From contig NW_023998456.1 in the NCBI RefSeq assembly GCF_014805625.2, positions 2,416,384 through 2,480,383 of the forward strand: a DNA stretch of 64,000 nt, read 5' to 3'. The stretch comes from Glossina fuscipes. Lineage: Eukaryota > Arthropoda > Insecta > Diptera > Glossinidae. The notes beneath the pieces were generated by a model. It was not told the origin of the DNA, made no database searches, and saw only the letters and a program-made list of their open reading frames with translations. The position numbers and the translations under genes are program-made. Shown piece by piece: positions 12,000 through 24,879 of the stretch; the stretch's first letter is position 1, and every line of letters begins with the position of its first letter.

Positions 12000-13780
12000 C
12001 AAAATACATGCAAGCATCTTTCATTAGCACGGAAATTATTATAAAGAACGTAAATTGGTGATACCACGCAGGTATCTTAATGACTCGAGAAAAATTTTTA
12101 CATAAAATTTTATCGTAATTTCCTCTTCCGTCAGTCATTTTGTAAAAATGTGGAAAAAGTTTTTTCTTTTTTAAATATGTTTATATGTTAATCGTTAACG
12201 GGCAGCAAAATAAGCGCCCACATGTGTCAGATTTCACGCATATAAAATTGGGTGAAAATTCATTTACAATATTTAACGCATGTAACGACACGTCATCGAT
12301 TTACCCTTAATCAATATTTAAATGTAAATTGGTTTTAATTTAATTAAAATATTTTTTCTCTTCGCCAATTTTTACAATAATTCGCTTTTCACTCTTGAAT
12401 ACTCAATTTTACAGTGTTTCGAACTGGTGAGCAACTGAAGCAAACATTTACGATAAAATAATAAAACTGATAATAGATAAACGAAACACCGAACAGAAAA
12501 TGACACTCATACCCTTACAGGATGCCACGGGCGAATTGATTTATTGACTGAAAATTTAGCGAAAAATAAAATGATGCGAAAATTGAACGAACATTAAAGA
12601 AAATACTTAAAAATGACGACTAACGATTTAAATAATAAATAAACACATTCATGCAATTTGCTAAAGTAAAAGTCCGGGGGAAAAGAAAATTATTTAGATT
12701 TTTGTTTTCCTTTCTTTCATCTTCTTACGTAAATACATTTATTTTGTGCTCGTTTTTTTCTTTTCCGTCTAAAGAAGAGGAATTTTTCAGGCTCTCTACA
12801 AAGTAGAGAATACTTTTCACATATTTCCTTTTCGCATAATAGCATTTTTTACGCTTTGTATAGTTTAGCAATGCCTTAATACCTTAATGGCTTACGAGGC
12901 ACAAACATATAACGCATAAATAATGTGTTTTGCAACAACCGTTACAATCTCCTGCATTACTTATTATCGAGATGTTGTAAATATTGTAAAAGTTGTTGTT
13001 TTTGTAATTGTTGTTGTTGGTTTTCGTGCTACTGCTAACCTAGTTTAAAGAAAAAATAAAAGTGTATATCGCGACATAACGTAGAATATGCACAAAGAAT
13101 ATCGTACGGATGGACGGATGTAACTAAATCGATGCAATATCTAACAACTTCGAGCAGCATATATGCAGCAGGGGACATTGATAAATTTTCGAAATCAAAT
13201 CACAAAAGCACTATACCCTATCTGCAGTACCATATGCACAATCTGTCAAAAAAAAATCCTCTTTGAAAATCATTCCGCATTTAATCTTTGTTGTGAAAAC
13301 AATTCTATTTTCGACTTGTCAATGAAGTGTAATAACCAGTTTCAAATGGACAACGAGGCAGCTTATCAAAGTCAAGTTCAATTTAAGGAACAAAACCTTT
13401 AAAAGATCATTCAAAAATGGTTGATCACCTTCTTGGGTCGTTCATCAAACTTAATTCGAAATAATGGATTTGAAAAACTATTACGAAATATTAAAAACTC
13501 TTATGAATGCGTTCCTGCGCAAGTTCTGCTATCAAATCCGTGACAGTTAATCTTATTCTCAGCAAACTCTATTCGCTACGTGAAGGAACGAACACCACCA
13601 AGACTCACCATCAGGCATCGAATTCGGTTAACGTACCTTTTCAATGAATATGAAGCATTGATCACGCACGGTACAGAGATGTTCAAACCATAGAAAACTC
13701 TTCTTATGGGAGACCTCGACGAGTGGATTGAATGTTAGCGTAAGACTATCGCTTGAAATGAGATAAATGCCACAATTCCC
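12000..13780. other. Intronic stretch without a supported gene
   Basis: AT-rich sequence. ORFs at 13163-13402 (cysteine-containing, 79 codons) and 13628-13813 have no recognisable domain. Around 13430-13640 the minus strand is less AT-biased and may be old mobile-element sequence, but I could not name it. Confidence 0.45.
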
Positions 13781-13789
13781 GGTATTCTT

Positions 13790-14900
13790 CTGGCAGAATG
13801 AACAGACTTTCACCGTCTAACAAGGTTACTTTGTACCGTGCTACAACAAAACCGTGTTATACAAAATTTTTGTATTATTTAATCCAAACAAAAATATCAT
13901 ATATCAGAAGCGTGCAAATATTTTAATCATTTTTTCACTTGAAAAAGACTCATTCTCTAAAACGTTTTCTCATCTTCCTGGCAACATGGCAATCACAAGT
14001 TGAAATCGCGTGCCAGTGAAGCTATGTTGCTTCAACCCCAACAAGTGCAACCAGAGGACGCTATGTATGGCGAGTACGCTGGGTGTTGCAGAGCTCCCCT
14101 TACTAACTGCATCCTTGAAAACTTTTGCAATCTATGGCCGAGCATTGCCATTCAAGAGGACGGCTTTACGTCTATCAACCGCGATTGCTGGTCTTTTTCG
14201 CAACAATACATCGTTCAATTCGTTCAACTGATGTCGATTCCGGAAACTCTTTCTTTTTTCCCACAAGACAAGAAATGAAACCGCGACTTGGAAATGGTCA
14301 TAAATGGCATTTACAGTCAATTCGTGCGGTAGCCATTTTCCCTCCCTGTGGATCTTTTCCATCGCATGTAAACGTCTAGAAATGGTAGAATCATCAACTG
14401 TTAAGCTGTTCGAAAGTTCTCTGAGAGTTTGAGCTGGATTTTAGTCCAATAAGTCTTGCAATCCATTATCTTCGAACTTTTTTGATCCTACTTCGTCATT
14501 AACATCAAAATTAGCCGCATCACCATAATCTTCTAAAAGTGCTGAAACAAGGGAAAGAATGGGCTGTGGAAAATGCAATTTTGAGTTTTCCGTGACCAGT
14601 GTCGGTATACTCTGAATAATTCAATAACACTGAATGGAAAACTGTTATTTCATGTAGAGAAAGGTCGAAACCATCGCATCTAACCGTTGTGTACATTGAC
14701 TTTTCGCATATCGCCCGCCAAAAGACAAGCCAGCACCCGTTAAAATCATACACTTTAAGCTTAAATATCATATAAGTGAAAAAAGATGTTCTCCGCGTTG
14801 TACAGAAAATTTGTGGCGAAACCGCGCCATCAGATACCTTAAAGTAATGTAAGTTAAGGCAATTTGTACCGTCTAGCAACGAAATTGTGCTTTACAAGTA
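13790..14900 (-). pseudogene. mariner transposase pseudogene 2
   Basis: On the minus strand the N-terminal helix-turn-helix region reads NPAQTLRELSNSLTVDDSTI near 14430, followed by SRRLHAMEKIHREGKWLPHE near 14360. The same ORF then jumps, after an internal deletion, to VLLRKRPAIAVDRRKAVLLN and GNARP, the second catalytic region. A degraded tail resembles the ...SDYHLF and AMLPERW blocks near 13990. In-frame stops and at least one large deletion make it dead. The segment at about 14550-14720 is shared with pseudogene 1. Terminal inverted repeats could not be identified with confidence. Confidence 0.85.
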
Positions 14901-14919
14901 TCGTGTTTAGCTAGCGACG

Positions 14920-15870
14920 CCTATACATTCAGTCATTACATTGCCTCAGTAACAGTGGTTGACACCGATCAAATCGGCGCATTTAGTCATTTAGTGCTGC
15001 ATTTCTGTTTCTGCAAATTTTTGTTATTAAAATATGTTATGTCGAAAGTTTTCTGCATTTTCCTGTTTTTATTTTATAAGTTGAAGCGACGCAAATCTTT
15101 ATGCAGTAATGTACGCTAAAGGCAAAAGTTAGCAAACTTTACTTTAAAACAACAATTAACGCAGAAAACTTTATGAAAAATCTGTTATAAATTTTCTCAG
15201 ATTTCGCTTTTAGCTAAAAGTTAATTTTGCTCTTCGAGTCGCTGGCAAAATATCAATGAAATAAATAAAAAATTTTAATTTAAAGCACGTCTTCTATCCG
15301 TTTACTGGCAAAATTGCTCTTGTTTGGAAAAAGGATCGGGATACTTTGTGTTGTTAAATAGAGAGGGTGTCACAAAATGAACTGGAATTTGAAAAGGGCT
15401 TAAATTTGCCTAAAGATAAACGATAGGAGTAATGATGCGCGATCGTTAAATGTGTTACGTAACGCATAACCTTTATATTATCACTTTTTCATTAAAATCA
15501 TTTCCTCTCTGTTCGAAATTACGATTTATATTTAAAACAACAAAATCATCGTTTGCGACATCATTTTTTAACTGTCCGAAATTATTATTTACATGTTACA
15601 AAAAGTCATAAAAGTGCTTAAAGTACACTACCGCTGCTTCGGAATATCTTGTGAGTAAAAGCACAAAAATTTCATTTAAGTCGAAGTAAAAATTTCTAAA
15701 TTGTTACTGACGTCGAAGCAGGCCATTTATACACTCTAAGAACCTTTGCAACGTAGGCAGTAAACTAAATCATATTCGGCTCTAGTGGAATCGTTTGTGT
15801 CCATTACTATTATTTTAAAAAATAAATAAATAAAAAATAATGAAATTTCGATAGTCTATGACAGACCTAG
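14920..15870. other. AT-rich intronic stretch, nothing recognised
   Basis: No ORF with protein-like content and no repeat match that I could establish. Confidence 0.5.
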
Positions 15871-15879
15871 AAGTGGTCG

Positions 15880-16280
15880 AGACCTTGCTTCTTTGAGCAC
15901 GTGGTGCGGAATGACTCCTAGAATATACCCAGAAGTTTTTATCGTTGTATCCGTCACATTTCATAGGCAATGAAGGGAAGAGTTTTTTGCGGTGTATATA
16001 GTGCTTGCAAGATAAAGTCGTATTGTGGGCATGTCCTTTGAGCAATTTGTTCCATGGCCAATGGCAATTTGCGTGGAAGAACTAAAGTTTTTAACAAATT
16101 TATAACCGGCGCCTTAATATTTACACAACCGGTATACATTTACTACAGATATCACACAGGTGAAGAGCCAGACGGACGAATTGGTGGACACGTCTAGGGT
16201 CCCTCAGCGATTAATAAACTTTACTCCCTTCTCTCTGTAGGTTGCGAACGTTTTCACAAAAAATGCCGTCACATTAAAGT
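15880..16280 (-). repeat. Diverged relative of dispersed repeat B
   Basis: In the minus orientation it carries AAAACGTTCGCAACCTACAG, a TCCGTCTG block, GGCCATGGAACAAATTGC and a GGACATGCCCACAATAC motif, in the order seen in the 25.2-kb copy of repeat B. Divergence is high and the ends are not definable. Confidence 0.5.
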
Positions 16281-17289
16281 TGCAGTCAGCGTTAAGGTGA
16301 CCAGTCAACTTTCAAAGGTTGTAATTACTTTATATTTAAAACGACTTTAATTAATAAAAATTGTAAATGCAATCACATTTCTGGAAAAAAGGAAACCATA
16401 CATTGGCACATTTGAGTGATGAGAGAATTTTGTTAATAAAACAAACAGTGAATTTCAAACCATTGTGTTATACCCTTTAAATTTTTCAAAAATGATTTCA
16501 ATTGAGAATAAACTCATACCAGTGCAGTCTTACTGCCTTCAAAGTATTTAATTAGTTGAAATTCGGGTCTTTAAGAACACTTGGCAAGCTATAAGGATTG
16601 GTAGGAGAGTTGATGCATCAATGAAATGTAATTAACTTTACATGGCGTCACTTCATCTATTCGAGACAAGTTTGTAATTTTTAGTAGAGCACAAACTATT
16701 ACTAATTAATTAAAAGTCAAAGGAAAATTATGCTTTACTTTCGAAAGTGTCTCGTTTTGTGTGAGTGGGAGGGCAGTGAGATTGAAGTCAATGTACGGAA
16801 CATTGTGCGAAGGTTTAAGAGAAGATAAATATATCATTTTCCTACCGTTATTGCTATTAATTTTTAAAGGCAGCAGGACATCATCAAAGATACCACCGGC
16901 CATTAAAAAATATCTAGAGGATCTGATTCAAAAGCTTCTGTTCCAACGAATATGTATTTAGTGTGTTTAGTGATTGAAGTTGATACCCACTCGAGCTATT
17001 TTTATCTCGTTTTGCGACGAGTGATGAAAATGAGATCGGAAATAATGGTTAAAATGACATAAGCTATGAGAATAATGATCGAAAAGAACAAAAAAAAAAT
17101 AAATAAATAAAGCAAAGCCAGATCACACATTTCTTCGAAGATTCAACAAAGCTGCCAAGAAGATTTTAAAGTGTTCTGTATGTAGCTTGAACTTGGCGTA
17201 GTGAGAATATCGTTTGAATTGGTATCACCTCTGAGTGAATTATTAAATGTTATTACGCTTTCAACGCATTACAACACTTGTGGTGCAAA

Positions 17290-17850
17290 AGTTTATTAAG
17301 TTTCTGGGGCTGTGCGCAACACCCGTAACGACTTGATTTGTGTGGATAGATGGGTTTTTTATTATGCCGATCGGTTTAAAAAGTGTTTCCATCCTTCCGT
17401 TCTAAGCTTATCTATCCCCTTTCGTCTAACTCTCGGAACGACCAGCTGGACTCACCGATCGATTCAGTATCATTTTCTGATCTGTCCGTCTGTCCAATGT
17501 CTTTGCTTGTGTTCAACCTACAGGTCGCAATTTTTGAGATCTTTTGATGAAATTTCGTACACCGATATGTTTTGATCCAGAGGCGGGTTGGATCGGTTCA
17601 CTTTTTCGGCCAATCTCCGGATGACGCCTTATTTCAAAACGTCATTATATGAGAAAAAATTTAAATTTTCAAAATTCTTCGACAAAACTCGCTGTGTAAT
17701 TAAGTATTTCGTCGTTCTAAATTGGTATGAAAAATTTGGTCCGGCTGTAAAAGTGGCCGTACGCTTATATTACTTAACACACTTTCGAAGATTTTCCTTC
17801 ATAATTCACTAACTGTCTAAGATATCTTTCGGAAATTTGCAATAGGTAGC
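17290..17850 (-). repeat. Dispersed repeat A, copy 2 (inverted)
   Basis: Contains, inverted, the CCGATCGATTCAG block, the TCCGTCTGTCC block and CAACCTACAGGTCGCAATTT followed by GAGATCTTTTGATGAAATTT. It extends further than most copies, through CGGATGACGCCTTATTTCAA and a trailing segment to about 17.85 kb. The ORFs at 17312-17575 and 17588-17812 lie within it and are not genes. Confidence 0.75.
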
Positions 17851-18029
17851 GCCCCTTGAGAACTTAAGAGAATTTATTCATTTACTTGTTTATTAAATAA
17901 CTATAAAGCCATAGGGCCTACTATACAACATAAGTGAACATATACAAGTAAACTGGATGGCTGTAAATATAAATTTAACTTCGGAATAATCAATAGTTAC
18001 CAGCAACAAAATATGTGTTTAACTATGTT

Positions 18030-18552
18030 TAGCAATGTGGTCAACTTTCTTCTGAAGGTATACAAGGAATCATCGAAAGATTCCAGACTCGGCGATTAAG
18101 GTATTCCAATATCGACTTGCGCGGACAGTTAAAAGATTGTTCAGGCGAAGAGTTAGAAATACGTGATATTAATATGGTCTTGAAAACTGTAGTCGTTCTA
18201 TTAAAAAGCTGGCAGATCGAGTTTGAATGATTTTGCAGAGATAGCTAAGCAATCTAAATTTAAAGTAATTGGGAAAGGAGAATGTCAACAAAGCGTGAAA
18301 GAAGGAGTAGATGGGGTCCGTAAATGCGATGCTACAAACAAAACATATTTTGCGGTTAACAATACTTTCAAGCCTGTCCAAGTTAAATGATGAGCCATTG
18401 CCCGGAAAAGATTTCAATACAATAGTTAATGTGCGCCATGAAGACCTGTTGAGGCGGGGGCAGGTACAGGTACAGGTACAGATTCGGATTGTACAGTTCT
18501 TGCAGTGTAAGACACATGTTAGCAGAGATATCATCACTGCTTCACTTTTCAT
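18030..18552 (-). pseudogene. Non-LTR retrotransposon C-terminal fragment
   Basis: The minus ORF (127 codons to 18169) reads through LDRLESIVNRKICFVCSIAF and continues past a stop as RLNNLLTVRASRYWNTL and FLVYLQKKVDHIA. This is the typical tail of a Jockey-type polymerase, where an R-S-x-R-x-W-N-x-L block is followed by a final helix. A CAGGTA tandem run at 18462-18481 interrupts the frame and gives the CTCTCTC peptide. A 105-codon ORF on the opposite strand (18311-18628) is a shadow. No catalytic domain survives. The fragment lies in the same orientation as igl. Confidence 0.6.
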
Positions 18553-18559
18553 TCATCGG

Positions 18560-19760
18560 ATAATCATCGTAACCCAAACTGTTTTCATTTGTTATTTATT
18601 CTTATGCATTAATGCATTAGTTGTTTAATAGATTTTAACCGCGATATTATATTTATGATTATTTCAATGTTGTCCTTTTGTATTGTGATCGTAATCTCAT
18701 TATTTTTATTTAATATGCTGTGTATGTGAAGAATTCGTTTCTTTGCGATAATAAATTTTTTCATTGATTTGATTGAATTAATTGCATTTTAATTAAAATG
18801 AATTAATTAAAAGTTGGAAAATCAGCATTAAAAAGATTTTATTATACAAATTAAATAAAAATAGTTTATTTCCTTTTCTTTTTGCTTTTTTCTTTTTCGA
18901 ACTTATACACGCACACAAAGCACATAAGTTCAATTTGATTCATTTAGCCCACATGGCGTGTTTGCGATCAATAAATCTTTTTGCCTTTCCCAACCAAACA
19001 CTCAAACGTTCTATCTTATGTAATATTATTAGACGTTGGCTTTGGAAAGTAGTCGGTTAGCAAACCCCTAAATACAAAAGCAAAAAAAAACATAAAAAAG
19101 AATTCTCTAAACTAATGGTTGAAAGTGGAGTTTTTCATTGCAGAAAATGGAAAGAAAATTTGATGGGGAAATAGTACAACAGCAAAGTAGGGGTAAAAGC
19201 AAGGCTATCTATTTGTTTGGTTCAAAATTATATGAATAGATAGAGTATCCGTTTTTGTATATTTGCAATTTTTACATAAAGAAAAAATGTATCTTCCGTT
19301 GCTTCTCCAACGGAAGCATATTTTAATTGTACGTAAATGAAAGGATTTTTTTATAAGAAGATCGCCCCGTATTCGTTTTTTTTTTTTGTTGTTGGTGATA
19401 AGAACAGGATAGGAGCAAGGAAGCAGTTTTGATTCGAAAACTATGCATCTACGCATCCAGGCAAAAAATAAAAGAAATCAAACCATTAGAGGTAGATCAG
19501 ATCGACCCTTAAATACCTTATATCATTTTGCTTATTCCAGAGAATTAAGAAACAATTTAGACTTTGAGGCGCATATAAAGAGTTTTTTGAATGGAAAAGA
19601 GATTTAGTTTAGTTAGCTTTTTATTCTTTTTTAGCTCCAATTATGAAACACGAGAGCGTTTCCTCATTCAATCGCGGTAGTTGTTGAAAGGAATGAAACT
19701 TGGAATTAATTCCTTTAAAACGGTCGGAGCAGCTCATGATCCACTTATACGTAAGACATT
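18560..19760. other. AT-rich intronic stretch, nothing recognised
   Basis: Mostly A/T homopolymer-rich sequence. The 83-codon minus ORF at 19205-19456 is low-complexity and unsupported. Confidence 0.5.
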
Positions 19761-19772
19761 AGATTAGGTGAT

Positions 19773-20117
19773 TCAATCAGGTACCTTTTTCTTCACTTCT
19801 TTCTGGCCGCCATCGTTACACGAACAGGCAACATCACCGAATGACCAATAGGCCACGCGCGTTAAGCTTGTGTGTATATGTAACCAATCACTTAGGGGAC
19901 GTTCTATATGTGACGATAGGAAGAGCGGGGTAGGAATTGGGTGCAGCCTGGCGGGTGTGCGCCTTCGAGCAGTAAGTGGTATGGCCTTACCGCCCGAGCA
20001 CTCACTACATCTACGATCATAATTAAAGTTTGCCCTACCGCATTGCGATTGGAACACGATGTGCCGACTTGATAATCTTTCTTCGTTTACTCCTTGGCTA
20101 CGCGTTAGCTCGGTCAA
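19773..20117 (-). other. GC-elevated 114-codon ORF of unknown nature
   Basis: This is the longest unexplained ORF in intron 2. It stands out because the surrounding DNA is AT-rich while this block has runs of GC-rich sequence. The translation begins MTELTRSQGVNEERLSS, has four cysteines (CGR, CSEC, CSC) and a Pro/Arg-rich middle (ARRRTPARLHPIPTP). No domain is recognisable. No splice signals convincingly tie it to igl. It may be a relic of an unidentified mobile element or chance; I do not call it a gene. Confidence 0.3.
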
Positions 20118-20129
20118 CCTTTTTGGCCA

Positions 20130-21000
20130 AAGTGTTTATCCGTAGCCACACTATGAAATGAAATTTGCCTCCAGCCTTACCCAGCCCGTTTTATTGACCT
20201 TATCATCATTTCGTTGAAGATGGTTCCTTCATATCGGCATTTCAAAGGCAGAGCCGAGTAAAAAATCTGCGTGCTGATGATTTTAATAAAGCATTTGCGA
20301 CATGAATAGCACGAGCTTTTCAATTTTCCCTTTTTTTTTTGAAGAGCAGTTACTTTCGCCTCAATTAAATATGTGCCGTAGCACTTTCTATTTTAATTAT
20401 CTGCGAACTTGCGGTTTTCAAACGGCCTATAGTACAGCTAAGGTTACGCGAATCTAACACCATCTATTGCAAAACATTACACAAACTTATGTAATCGTGT
20501 AATATAACGATTTCCTCAAAATAGAGCGATAGATGGGAAGTGACCATCCAAATATTTGAATGCAATACATTCTCGCCACAAATCGTTCCATCATTCCATC
20601 ATAATAAATCGGCACTTACGATCTACAAGTTGAATGCAAAAGTGCCAGGACAGACAGGCTAGACTGACAAACATCTGTAACCAAATTCAGTAGATGTTTC
20701 CGAATACATTTGGGTAATAAACGATGTTCCATACATTCGCACGACACTTTTTATCCGATTGCCGGGCTCGTTTGGGTGAACGCCAATACAAGCATAGGAG
20801 CCATTAAAATGTGTTATGTTTATCTGATTTACTTAGAAAACAAACGCCCTAACTTCTTTCTATAACTTTCGAATACTTATTTAACTTTTTTGTTTTTTTT
20901 TTTGAAAGTTGAAAGTATTTAATGTTGAAAGACCAAATTTAAATTATATGCCGCTTGCTAAAGAGTCAACGAAGAAGTTTTCTTCAAAGGAGCGTAACAA
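20130..21000. other. Intronic stretch with weak repeat-A resemblance
   Basis: No gene. Around 20640-20680 a CAGGACAGACAGGCTAGACTG-like segment recalls the GACGGACAGAC block of repeat A, but it is too diverged to assign. Confidence 0.35.
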
Positions 21001-21015
21001 TTACTTTGTGGCATT

Positions 21016-21062
21016 TGTGTGTGTGTTTGTGTGTGTAGTTGTGTGGGGTGTGTGTGTGTGCG
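21016..21062. repeat. GT-rich microsatellite
   Basis: Interrupted TG repeats (TGTGTGTTTGTGTGTG, then TGTGTGTGTGCG). They create the valine/cysteine run of a spurious ORF. Confidence 0.85.
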
Positions 21063-21516
21063 CGCCTGAGCGTACCTACAAACCCCAAACGCATACGACT
21101 GTTTACTGCATTTACAGCCGTTCTTGCCTGCACATATGTACATAACGCTTGCGAATGTGTGTGATTTATAAAATATTTTCTTTACACCTAACTGTTTTCT
21201 GCTTCTCATCATTAAAAGTCTCTTTCGTAAATTGCGGTTAAAGTATTTTTTTTTTCTTTTTAATTTCTTTTTTCTTTAGTTTTCACTTTACTTAGTATGT
21301 AAAAATCTCTAATGACACCGCAATATTGAAGAAAAAAATAAAAAAAAAAGTAACAGAAAAACCAAAACTTCTTCAAAGTTTTGCGGTAATTTTTTTTTTT
21401 CTTTTTCTCTTCAACTTATTTTATCGCGCTGAGATTAACGTTGAGTAAATGTTTAGTAATTACAGCTTACTTTAAAGAGCTTCTAATGCGACCTTAAATG
21501 AAAAGAAGCAAGAAAA

Positions 21517-22315
21517 TTAAATTCGGTCGAGACCGAATCTTTTGTACCAATCACCGTTGTCTCCTAACAAAGATAAAAAAAGCAAAAAAAACAAAATGTT
21601 CATGCTCTGGAATATGGAGCGGGCGCAGCTGATTTTTTCTATTTTCAAAATAAAAATTCTTGTTGTATAGGCGCGCGTAGGCGTTGTAGGAGTATCCTTT
21701 GAATCGTTTAGATCAATTCCAAATTCATTTGCAAATTTGTAGGCGGTATCTTCATTTTCGCTAACGGCAGAACGTTTACCACAAATACCGCAAAGTTGTG
21801 CAAACACACAGATGGACAGACCGCCACCATAATATTGGGTCAATTGGGGGTCAATTTTTTTCCACTTTCGCACATAAAAGCTACAACATCACCCATATAT
21901 TGAATGTGTCCAATGTTTTTTACATTTATTTGCTATAATTTAGGAGTAGTGAGCAAAAAATCAATTTTTTGTTCCTTTTGAAAGGCAGAGGTGCTCTCAG
22001 TTTACGTGGTGCTGTGGGCGTGTCCTTCGATCGATTGGTCACATTTTCAGTACCAACCTGTGTGCAAGAAATTGCAATGTTTCTGCCAAATGTGAAGTTA
22101 ATAGGTTTGATTTTCCGGCCCGAAGAATGTTTATAACAGACCTTACTCAGACGTACAGACGGACATGCTTAAATCAATATAAAATTTGATGTCGATCAAG
22201 AATATGTGCAGTTTGTACGGTTGCTGATGTTTCCTTCTGGGCATTGCAAACGTTTTGACAAAATGAATATACCTCTCATCCTTCGGTGATGAGTGTAAAA
22301 AAAATGAAGAACTGA
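21517..22315 (-). repeat. Dispersed repeat B (MITE-like), copy 1
   Basis: In the minus orientation it opens with CATCACCGAAGGATGAGAGG near 22290 and continues with TTGTCAAAACGTTTGCAATG, an AAGCATGTCCGTCTGTACGT-like block, and CCTAAATTATAGCAAATAAA. It ends with GATTCGGTCTCGACCGAATT, an inverted repeat able to form a hairpin. The same order occurs in the plus copy at 25.15 kb. The 118-codon minus ORF inside (21517-21873) has a plausible-looking peptide but is not preserved in the other copies, so I treat it as non-coding. Confidence 0.85.
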
Positions 22316-22639
22316 ATAAATAAATGAGAGGAGGAAACTTTAAGAAATTCCTTGAAAATGAAGATGTTTTTTTTTCTAAGGTTACATCGAAATAAAGATA
22401 TATATAATAATCAGAGAAAAAAAGAAAATGAAAATTTGTTTACCTAAAAGTGTATCCTAACAATTTATTAACTGACTGTGAATACAAAAGGTTCTCTTCT
22501 TTTTTTTGCTCTTTCTTAAGAACTGTTGACTCTAAGTGCAAAGGTAAAGATTGCAGACATCTTTGAATTGTAATTTATGTGAATTTAAAAAATGTAAAGT
22601 TAAGTTGTCTAAAAAATATTGAGCCTCAAAAAATGAAAA

Positions 22640-23760
22640 TTCGCATATTAAACTCCTTTATATCCTTTCGCACTAAGCTTAAATTTGCGACCAACTAAAG
22701 CATAATTCTTGCTAAGCTCAATGTTGTTTTGCTGCATCTCATAACTGTTGTAGACGTCATGATCAACTTTTATCTAGCTTTCTAATATGATCGATACTCT
22801 ACAGAGTATATGTTTTTATGTCCTTTAAAGATACACTAGAACGTAGCAGACTTTTACATCCCTTCTCGATATATGCGCACTAGCTTCATTGGTCCATTAA
22901 GGGATAATGAATAGAAAGCAATAAAAAAATTTGAGGTACAACGTATCCAAAGCTACGATGAACATTCAATTTTTTGACATTAGATCTAAAAAAGTCTAAG
23001 AATGTTTCAATGCGAAGAGGACGTGACTTTATAGATTTACACTATTGTTGGTTGATTCCCCGACCTGAAAACAAAGTTCGCTTCGCAAAGTTTGGCTACT
23101 AATTGCTCCATAAGGAAACTTCAATCTTAACGATCCATACATTGCAATACCTCTATGTCCGGACTTAGACATTTACAGTAGAATATGTCGCTGTTTTGCG
23201 ATCTGCTTTCTGTTATTTAAAACTTTCTTTGTATTTTGTTCTAAGGAGTCCGGGTTGAGATCTGCTTGCCTCTAGAGAAGCCTGGAGTTGTTCTTTATCA
23301 GCTTCAATTTTCCCAACCGGGAATTCCTCAAGGAACTATCTTCTCGCAAGTCTTAGTCAACGTAAACTAGTTTGTTGAAATTTTAACCCATTCGGGATCA
23401 TTCGTAAAGATCAACATATACAAAGTCTCTATCGGATTCCTTGAAAACCATCACATCTGCTCTACTAAAGGCATAGCTTTCGTTTTCAAACACGCAATAC
23501 GAAGCGGTGATAAACTAGATGGAGTTACTACGACAAGTTACTAAATCCCACTATTCTGCGCGCAACACCTATGGTTTCTTCGCACTCTTTTATTTGCCAT
23601 TTTCGCTTTTGTTTACTTGTACATAAGTTTTCGCATTAAAGTTGTCTTCTAAGCTACACTACTTATGAGAGAGCGTAATCTGTTTGTGATCGGGCGTGCA
23701 GCGCCTAGAATGTTTTGCCAATAGACTTATATTTTATTTTGTGTCCTCCGTTCTGCTCAA
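22640..23760 (+). pseudogene. Very degraded non-LTR reverse transcriptase relic
   Basis: At about 23305-23365 the plus strand reads SQPGIPQGTIFSQVLVNVN, resembling the conserved G-x-P-Q-G-S-x-L-S-P-x-L-F-N block of non-LTR reverse transcriptases. About 20 codons further on, VKINIYKVSIG stands where the Y-A-D-D catalytic block should be, with the aspartates lost. Flanking frames are broken and only loosely element-like, so the outer limits are guesses. Only the PQG block carries weight. Confidence 0.4.
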
Positions 23761-23849
23761 TGTTTCCTTATATATTTTGGGCTATTTTTTCTTAGCTTCC
23801 ACTTAAGAACGAACCGTTCCGTTTCCTAATTATTCGCTCAATAAAACCG

Positions 23850-24150
23850 TTGTTGCAAAGCCCCGAATGTTTTGCAAGCGATTCTGCTCGACTTTGTGCA
23901 ACACATCTTTCATTGTACCGAAGCTTGTCTGTTCGTCTAACCGGCTGATGGTCTTGCATTCAACGTACAAGTCTGTCTGTCTTGTTTCCTTGTTTTCAAC
24001 TTATAGGTTGAAAATTTTTAAGATATTTTGATGAAGTTTGGTAAATTAAGATGCTTTGGCCTAAGCAGGAACGGTATGTTCCAATTGTTCGGATGGGAGT
24101 GATTCCCATATAAAGCCTTACTTTCAAAATTTAGTATATGAATAACTGCG
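23850..24150 (-). repeat. Dispersed repeat A, copy 3 (inverted)
   Basis: Inverted family blocks in order: GTCTGTCTGTCTTG, CAACTTATAGGTTGAAAATTT, GATATTTTGATGAAGTTTGG and the CTTTGGCCTAAGCAGGAACG block, then CCTTACTTTCAAAATTT, matching the 17.3-kb copy. Confidence 0.7.
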
Positions 24151-24805
24151 TTAAGTGAATAACTGCTTGGCCTACTATAGCTTTTACTAACTTTTCATAA
24201 ACAATCTTTAGTAAATGAATAAATTCATAGTTTAAATGTATAATTTTTTGAAGGTTCGCTTTATGGCTTAATTCAATCGAATTTCATATATCCGAGTAAA
24301 TAAATAACAAAAGCATGAAATACAAACATACAGATACGAGTAACGTCGCTTAAAATATTAATATTGCATCTAATCTCATATACTATTTTTAAGGATAAGA
24401 AACTCAACCACTTATTTTAAGTTATTTATTCACTTGAACACATACATAGAAAGCTTTCAAGCCCTCGAAAATATGTCGAAAATTTCAGATCATTTTATTA
24501 ACAACTCCCCCATTGAACGAAATACTCATCACCAGAAAAAAAAAAAAAATAGAAAAAAAGTCATTAATCTTGTTTCCAATAGAACCCTAATTTTCGCTTA
24601 ATGGCTTTTTGGTCTCTGTATCCCTTGAGCTGTAATTGAAACTCGCAAACTAAATTACAGCGAAAGAAAATCAAAACAATATGTTTTGCTGTTTTACTCC
24701 TGTTTTTTTTTCTTTTTTTGGAAAAATTTTTAGTTTGGATTTCATGTTTGCTATCTGCAATTGCGCTGAGGTTAGAAACCTATTAAATGAGGATGAACGG
24801 GGCAA

Positions 24806-24829
24806 CAGAAAGAAAGAAAGAAAGAAAGA

Positions 24830-24874
<45 letters not shown>
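24806..24874. repeat. GAAA/GA compound microsatellite
   Basis: About five GAAA tetranucleotides followed by roughly 20 GA dinucleotides. Two opposing spurious ORFs arise from it. Confidence 0.95.

Positions 24875-24879
<5 letters not shown>

Noticed and set aside
14000..14379. Three plus-strand ORFs of 73-92 codons
   Set aside because: They are shadows of the minus-strand mariner transposase remains.
18311..18628. 105-codon plus ORF
   Set aside because: Antisense shadow of the retrotransposon tail, which has recognisable motifs.
21517..21873. 118-codon minus ORF
   Set aside because: It lies wholly inside repeat B and the frame is not kept in the other two copies.
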